From positions 5,076,678 through 5,140,677 of the forward strand of contig OZ020515.1 of NCBI GenBank assembly GCA_963971425.1: a stretch of 64,000 bases of DNA, given 5' to 3'. Positions 59,354 to 64,000 of this stretch are shown here, in pieces. How positions within the stretch are numbered: position 1 is the first letter of the stretch; each line of letters opens with the position of its first letter. The notes under the pieces are model-generated. The model saw only the letters and a list, made by a program, of their open reading frames with translations. It was not told the origin of the DNA and searched no databases. The position numbers were made by a program, and so were the translations under genes. The stretch comes from Bryoerythrophyllum caledonicum. Lineage: Eukaryota > Streptophyta > Bryopsida > Pottiales > Pottiaceae.

Positions 59354-60216
59354 CTAAGTAGTACTAGGACGTGGACGCCTATTCCTTGGGTACGACCAAA
59401 TGTACTGCTCCCATTCAGGGTCACCTGGTAGGAGACGACGGATCCAAGGAACGACGGCCCTGCTAGAGGAGGTTTTCTCTTTTTCTACGAGGCGAAGGGC
59501 TGCCATTCTTGGACTTTCGAAAGGCACAGCCGATTCCTTCACCAAGGAAAGGCAATCGGCAACCGCGGTATACAAGGGTACAGGCATGCTTGACTCTTTC
59601 ATGGCTTCAAGGAACTTTGAGACCTTGAAGAGAACAGAGGACTCATTCGTAAAGGTCTTAATAGAATCCATGGTGAAGGGAACTGGATGGATGGCATTAT
59701 ATGGATTGTTCTTGACGTTCGAAAAAGGAGAAACGTCAATCAACAGGGTGTTGCCGCTATTCGCTTCAGTTCCTTTTAGCGCTGCGGGACTCAAGAATAG
59801 AGTTGACAACCTCTTCAGGTAGAGTTTCTGACCCCCAAAACCAAACCTCGCCACGTCGCAGTACGACTGATAAAAAATATAACGAAGCTTTCTAATGCTG
59901 GGACATGCATCTCTAAGGATTTTCATTTCATGGGCATGCCTATCTGGATCCTCCGAATTCCAGATCACAATACTGAAGTTCGTAACGCAGTAGTTCAGAA
60001 ACCCAACCATGCGTGGCCGGATCTTGCTATACAACGACGCGTCCTTGTCAATATCCAGGGCGAGTAACAGACCATCTACTTGGAGGACAAGGAAATAGTT
60101 ACTGAGTGGTTGTCTGCCCACCTGAATGAAGTGCTCAAGTGCCTCTGTTTCCCGATCCGCTCCATCTTCGTCGATTGCTGGAGTTGAAACGGCACCAGTA
60201 GGAACACCCGGATGAA
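59354..60216 (-). CDS. Locus B, first FCP1-like unit
   Basis: Opens after acceptor CAATCAGCAG, intact to TAG, with a palindrome 10 bp downstream (59330-59344). NYFLVLQVDGLLLALDI is at the catalytic position (canonical DLDGTL; here QVDGLL, first Asp missing). IRPRMVGFLNYCVTNF, SIVIWNSEDPDRHA, YLKRLSTLFLSPAAL and NTLLIDVSPFSNVKNNPYNA follow. The VDDSP metal-binding pair reads IDVSP. It ends DPEWEQYIWSYPRNRRPRP. By position this is the terminal exon of the main locus B gene; the next three units are tandem copies. Confidence 0.75.
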
Positions 60217-60433
60217 CTGCTGATTGATAGAAATATGGAAGCTATTAGATATATAGTCGGCGCGCAGCCGACAGAAAAATGGAACATGAAAACACATTCT
60301 GATATCAGACTGCGAACTCAGAAGAACAACCATTGAAAAAGAGCTTTGTGTTCACGTGATAAAGTACATGTATTGAAAAGGTAGTGTCCTAAACTGCAAG
60401 AAAATCTCCTAGGTGCACTATCTCGTGACTAAC

Positions 60434-61468
60434 CTCCGAATGTATTGCCTGTATCCTGCCTCACAGAAGGAGCTGTAGGCGATAGTCCCGTGTTGGGATG
60501 ATCAGCAGAGTCTAGGGACATTGCTGATTCTCTTGAGGTGGAACCAGCGCTACCCCCCCTTTTCGACTTCCGCACTCTCTTTTTCGCAGGCGGAGGCGAC
60601 CGCTTCCTTGACCGCCCCTCCTTGTTGATCTTCGAAGTGCTCTTCGGTGACGGCACTCCGGAGAAAACGCGACCCTCTTCCGATGGTGCCTTGCTCTTCA
60701 GCGATTGGCTCTGAGGTTTTTTTATCGGTGGCTCAGTTGGGGGGGAACTCTGGGGAGTCCGTCCTCCACTAATCTCGGGAGCCACAACTTGAGTAGTCCG
60801 GTTGGGAGGAATAATCCTCACATTCGGTTTCTTCTTCTTGGCCACAACTTCTGTCACCGGTGCCTGATGTTGAACATCGCCGGATTTCAGAATAGCGGAC
60901 GCGCTTTGCTGTAAAGAACTCGAAGGATTCTCACGCGGTACAGGCCCACCAGATACAGCTGGGCTTGGTGCAGGCGGCGTAGGCGGGCCGCCGACTCCTG
61001 GGTCGATTGGGGTCACAGCTCGGGGAGGGACGAAGGCACCTTGCGAGCGCAAGACAGTCTCATCCGCAGGCTGTGCGAACAGGGGGACGGTGGTGCAGGG
61101 GGACGGTCATTGTGCCACGGCGCCACCTCTGATCGCACCACAGCTGCTGCCTTTCCTCCCTTCTGAGGTCTTATCAGGTGTGCTTCATCAAGACAAACAC
61201 CTAAATCAGCTGCTGCAAGCAGACCATCGTTGTCGACATTGTCGGGGAAGAGGTTGTTGTCCATCGCATCCTCGCCCATGTCGGTCCCATGGTCTGAATC
61301 CTCTGTCAAGTTGACCACCTCATTGGGTCCCACAGCGGGCTCAGCTGGAAGCGTTAGCGCAAGCGGGTGAGCTCTGCCCGGCAGGAAGGACATTGCCTGC
61401 ACCCGCTCCATCGCGACAACAACCTCCGCCTCCTCGCAAACAAACTCGATGACTGTCGCCTTGTGTCT
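60434..61468 (-). CDS. Locus B, disordered exon, possible frameshift
   Basis: Acceptor GCCCAACAG, donor GGAG|GTTAGTC. It starts RHKATVIEFVCEEAEVVVAM, aligned with the short exon of locus A, then an acidic part (EDSDHGTDMGEDAMDNN). A long Pro/Ser/Lys-rich part in a different frame follows (from about 61052; KKRVRKSKRGGSAGSTS). The frame change lies near 61050-61090, so there is either an indel, an unseen short intron, or an assembly error. A palindrome copy (60980-60994) is in frame and encodes GVGGPPT. No domain. Confidence 0.55.
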
Positions 61469-61589
61469 CTGTTGGGCAATTAGTGTCGGTCAATAATCAA
61501 AATAAAAACTATCTCATCGGCGGGCCGCCAACGAATACGAGAAGGTGATGCAAAGAAGGAATGATTGGATCAAAGAGAGGTGACTTACC

Positions 61590-62881
61590 AAGGCCAATGC
61601 AGTCACGTTGCTTCCACCCCAAGTGTTAAAGACGGTCAGACTTGAGTCGCCCTTCACCAGTGTCGGTTGCATAATCGATGAGAGCAACCCCAAGCTTGGA
61701 TGGCATTCATCTCCAGCCCAACTCTCAGCCGAGGGCGAGGCATCGTTGTTGTAGAGTGGACTGAGAGGCTTTGTCAGTCCAGTTACCTTTTGAAACTGGC
61801 GCAGGCGGTCCCGTGGAGCTCCAGCCTGGTTGAAGAGGATGCCGACATGCACGATGGGTCTCTCGTCCATGGCGGAATGAGTGAATCTACCGCCGGAGTC
61901 TGGAAGGTAGCGGATGGTGTGGACTGCGCAATCCAGCTTCTTTGAACGACATTCAGTCTCAATCACGAAATTGGACTCGTCGCCAGTGATGAAGACTAAA
62001 GGAGCGTAGAGTTCCCGGTCATCCCCATCACCCCGAAGGACCCTCTCTGCAACAGCCTTGAGCCCGTCTTTGTTGCTGTAGATTGGATCCCGGCCCTTAT
62101 CGAAGCCAAACACGATAAACATCTCGCGCGCCGCCTTCTCCTGATTGAAGAGTCCGGGTTCATCGATCAGGCTCACGACGTCCTCAAGCTCCTGCGCAAC
62201 CCGTACTTCGTGACGGACACTATACTCATCTACAACATCGTTGCAGTTCAGGGCATACTTCCGTAACGCCGCATGGAACTCCGCTGGCACTGGGGTGGTA
62301 CTTGGAGTAATCCCGCTGTACCTCCCTTTGAGGTAGGCCTTCCCCGGATCACTCAGCTCCAGCTCGCGTCTGATGTTCATGACGGTTTCGTCGCTGATGC
62401 CCTTCTCTTCTACCAGCTTCACGTATTCTTCAACCGGCCAAGGTGAGTAGGTGTTATCGCCAGCCTTCTTTAATAGATACTTCCGATACATCAGCATGAG
62501 CTCGTTCTTGATGATGTATTCCATCTTCTTGTCCTGACACCAGGATTTCAGCGATACACCTTCTGCATCCTTGTCGTGCCCCCCGGTTACCTTCAAGTAT
62601 ACCTTCTTCGCGAGGATTTCATGAGCCAACTTCATGGATTCCTCGTCCCAGAGGGCGAGAATGTGTTGAAGGTCGTGGAGGGTTAGGTCCCGTTGAGGAA
62701 TTTTAAGGATGTTTTGGGGCTTCTTCCCATCCTCACCAATCAGGGTGCCCCGATCCCATGCGTTGAATACTTCCTGCCACTTGTTGTAAAGATTGTCTGG
62801 TGCAAAGACAAGCGGCAGCTTCAACGTGTCCGTCTTGGAGTCCTTCCCCAACAGTGTTGCAAGGTATTCCTTGTAGAACTC
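61590..62881 (-). CDS. Locus B, long central exon of unknown function
   Basis: Acceptor TTTTACAG, donor CTTG|GTAAGTC, about 430 codons without a stop. It begins EFYKEYLATLLGKDSKTD and continues through KVYLKVTGGHDKD, MEYIIKNELMLMYRKYLL, ELSDPGKAYLKGRYSGITP, FVIETECRSKKLDCAVHTIR and HVGILFNQAGAPRDRLRQF. Homologous along its length to 47886-49244, which confirms that loci A and B are paralogues. I recognise no domain. Being intact argues that locus B was functional recently. Confidence 0.75.
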
Positions 62882-63029
62882 CTGTAAAATGATGAAGATG
62901 ACATAAACATGAGCTCAATCACAATGTTGTCGGCTGCCCGCCGACGAAACATTATCTATGATTAATCCACCATGCTCAAGAGATTGCCAACAACGGAGCG
63001 CAAAATTGCTGTGTAAAGTGACACATTAC

Positions 63030-63984
63030 CTTCCACTTCTTGTAGTTCGTCCTCCTATCGAGCCGACCATGCTCGATCCACTTATCCCTCATCTTCCGGA
63101 GCTGCGACACAAAGGTCTCCTCCGCTTTCTTGTCCTTGATTTCAATGTTCAAGAGGTTGGAGATCTTCACGAGGTTTTCCGGATCCCTCGACCACAATGG
63201 GATAATATCGTGATCGAGGAAGTAATTCGCCCTGTCCAAATTCACGGGCTCCAACTCGCCGAGTGCTTTGCATGCCAGGTACATGTGTTGGCCACCAATG
63301 ATGTACCAGTGGCATGTTGGAGAATTCCACCACTTGTAGTGTACTCCATCAAGCACAACTTCGACGTCCATGGTCGCGTGAATCCTTGGCAGCACAAGCT
63401 CGATCCCATGCAGCACCCTCCTATTCTCTATTGTTCCCGGAGGACCCCGCAGAGGAACACAGTACAGAGGTGGCTTTGCCCGCCATGGTCCCAATCCTCT
63501 GTAGAATAGCACGAGTTGTTCTGTGCGCTTCGCAATGATGGATCTGTACTTCATCGAGTCGGGAGCAACATGAATTTTGTCGGAGGAGATCTTTGTTGGG
63601 AGCATGTACTGCCCGAATGGATAACAGGCGCTCAGACCATCCTCTAACGCCTTGTACATGATGTCCAGCTCCTAACCACTCGTCTTGACACAGAGGTGGT
63701 TGGCAAATGAAAGCGCATCGGCCACGGACTTCACCTTCGGCTCCTTCTTAGACGCCCTCCTCTTAACCACCTGCATACTCGACTCTCCGGTGTCGGGAGT
63801 TCCAGCAACTTCAGTCCCAGCGTCGCTAGCTGCTTTCCTGGAGTTCCTGGGCTTCCTCACCGTCTTCAACTTTGAGGCCGTCATGACCCCGGCCCTGGAA
63901 AGATCCGCGTCCCTAAGGTCCTTCGCTTCACTGAAACAAGTAAGTAAATCCGTCCTGTCTTCAGGAGTCAAGCTGAGGAACTAC
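63030..63984 (-). CDS. Locus B, N-terminal exon with ParB-like segment
   Basis: Donor AAG|GTAATG at 63029; the upstream end is uncertain (acceptor possibly at 63985) and the gene continues past the window. A basic linker (KTVRKPRNSRKAASDAG; RRASKKEPKVK) precedes LVLFYRGLGPWRAKPPLYCV, VLHGIELVLPRIHATMDVEV and CHWYIIGGQHMYLACKALGE. RANYFLDHDIIPLWSRDPEN follows. GGQHMYLACKAL matches GGEHTVEAHKIL in locus A and resembles the ParB/Srx motif. One in-frame TAG lies at 63672-63674 (after CVKTSG). Apart from that stop it is open. Confidence 0.65.
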
Positions 63985-64000
63985 ATCCCGCTCTCTTGAG

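Larger units (their letters stand above)
56889..62944. repeat. Locus B palindrome copies in introns and exons
   Basis: TCGGCGGGCCGCCGA at 56889-56903. Variants are at 57922-57936 (exon), 58416-58430, 59330-59344, 60257-60271, 60980-60994 (exon), 61517-61531 and 62930-62944. Common forms are TCGGCGGGCCGCCGA and TCGGCTGCCCGCCGA, that is CGG-N7-CCG. One copy lies in almost every intron. Confidence 0.88.

Noticed and set aside
44569..62944. CRISPR-like interpretation of the regularly recurring palindromes
   Set aside because: Eukaryotic nuclear DNA, 14-15-bp motifs hundreds of bases apart, spacers of unequal length, and exons between them; no cas genes.

Overview
This is nuclear DNA of a land plant, mostly transposons. 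The evidence is GT-AG introns, Ty3-type LTR retrotransposons, CACTA-type ends (CACTACAAGAAAAC), and plant-only gene families (a CBL-interacting kinase fragment and a LORELEI-like GPI-anchored protein gene). Introns in the gene-like parts are short, about 60-250 bp where I can place them. I cannot fix the species from sequence alone.

Layout. (1) 1 to about 6.2 kb: a Ty3 retrotransposon on the minus strand, running Gag-protease, then a complete-looking DNA cytosine-5 methyltransferase (DNMT), then RT-RNase H. Integrase lies beyond the left edge. A short 5S-rRNA-like stretch sits at its upstream side. (2) 7.2-22.1 kb: a second, decayed Ty3 element on the minus strand with long LTRs. It carries two nested solo LTRs of its own family, each with a perfect 5-bp target duplication (TCCTT; AGAAC). 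(3) 22.1-30.2 kb: a 38-bp minisatellite, apparently grown from the tandem block inside these LTRs. It is split by a solo LTR of another family (4-bp duplication GCGT) and ends in about 150 pure GTT units. (4) 30.7-42.6 kb: dispersed noncoding repeats, a 200-N gap, a DUF7869-like ORF, and a row of minus-strand fragments of unrelated host genes: CIPK kinase, ECA-type Ca2+-ATPase, thimet oligopeptidase and eIF2B-epsilon. This looks like gene-fragment capture by a transposon. (5) 42.7-44.4 kb: CACTA-like short elements and a two-exon LORELEI-like gene on the plus strand. (6) 44.5-51.4 kb (locus A) and 55.4-64.0 kb (locus B): two diverged copies of one unusual multi-exon minus-strand gene. A ParB-like GGxHxxxA segment is followed by a long unknown exon, a disordered Pro/Ser-rich exon, and FCP1-like HAD domains with degraded catalytic motifs. 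The FCP1-like unit is tandemly repeated, each copy with its own splice acceptor and stop. A solo LTR (TSD CCGC) and a CTCCCT-rich tract separate the two loci.

The strongest candidate for something undescribed is in part 6. Each locus is studded with its own short palindrome in introns and flanks, and even in-frame in linker-coding sequence: CCGGAGATCTCCGG at locus A and TCGGCGGGCCGCCGA at locus B. I saw neither motif in the other locus. Paralogous genes each with a private, repeated palindrome suggest self-recognition: a protein co-evolving with sites in its own locus, comparable in logic to ParB/parS or to VANC anti-silencing factors of VANDAL transposons. Function is inference. The motif counts and the paralogy are read directly from the sequence.

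Most in-frame stops in the transposon genes are TAG or TGA at positions where CAG or CGA would fit, as expected from deamination of methylated cytosines. The methyltransferase-bearing element itself shows the same pattern.
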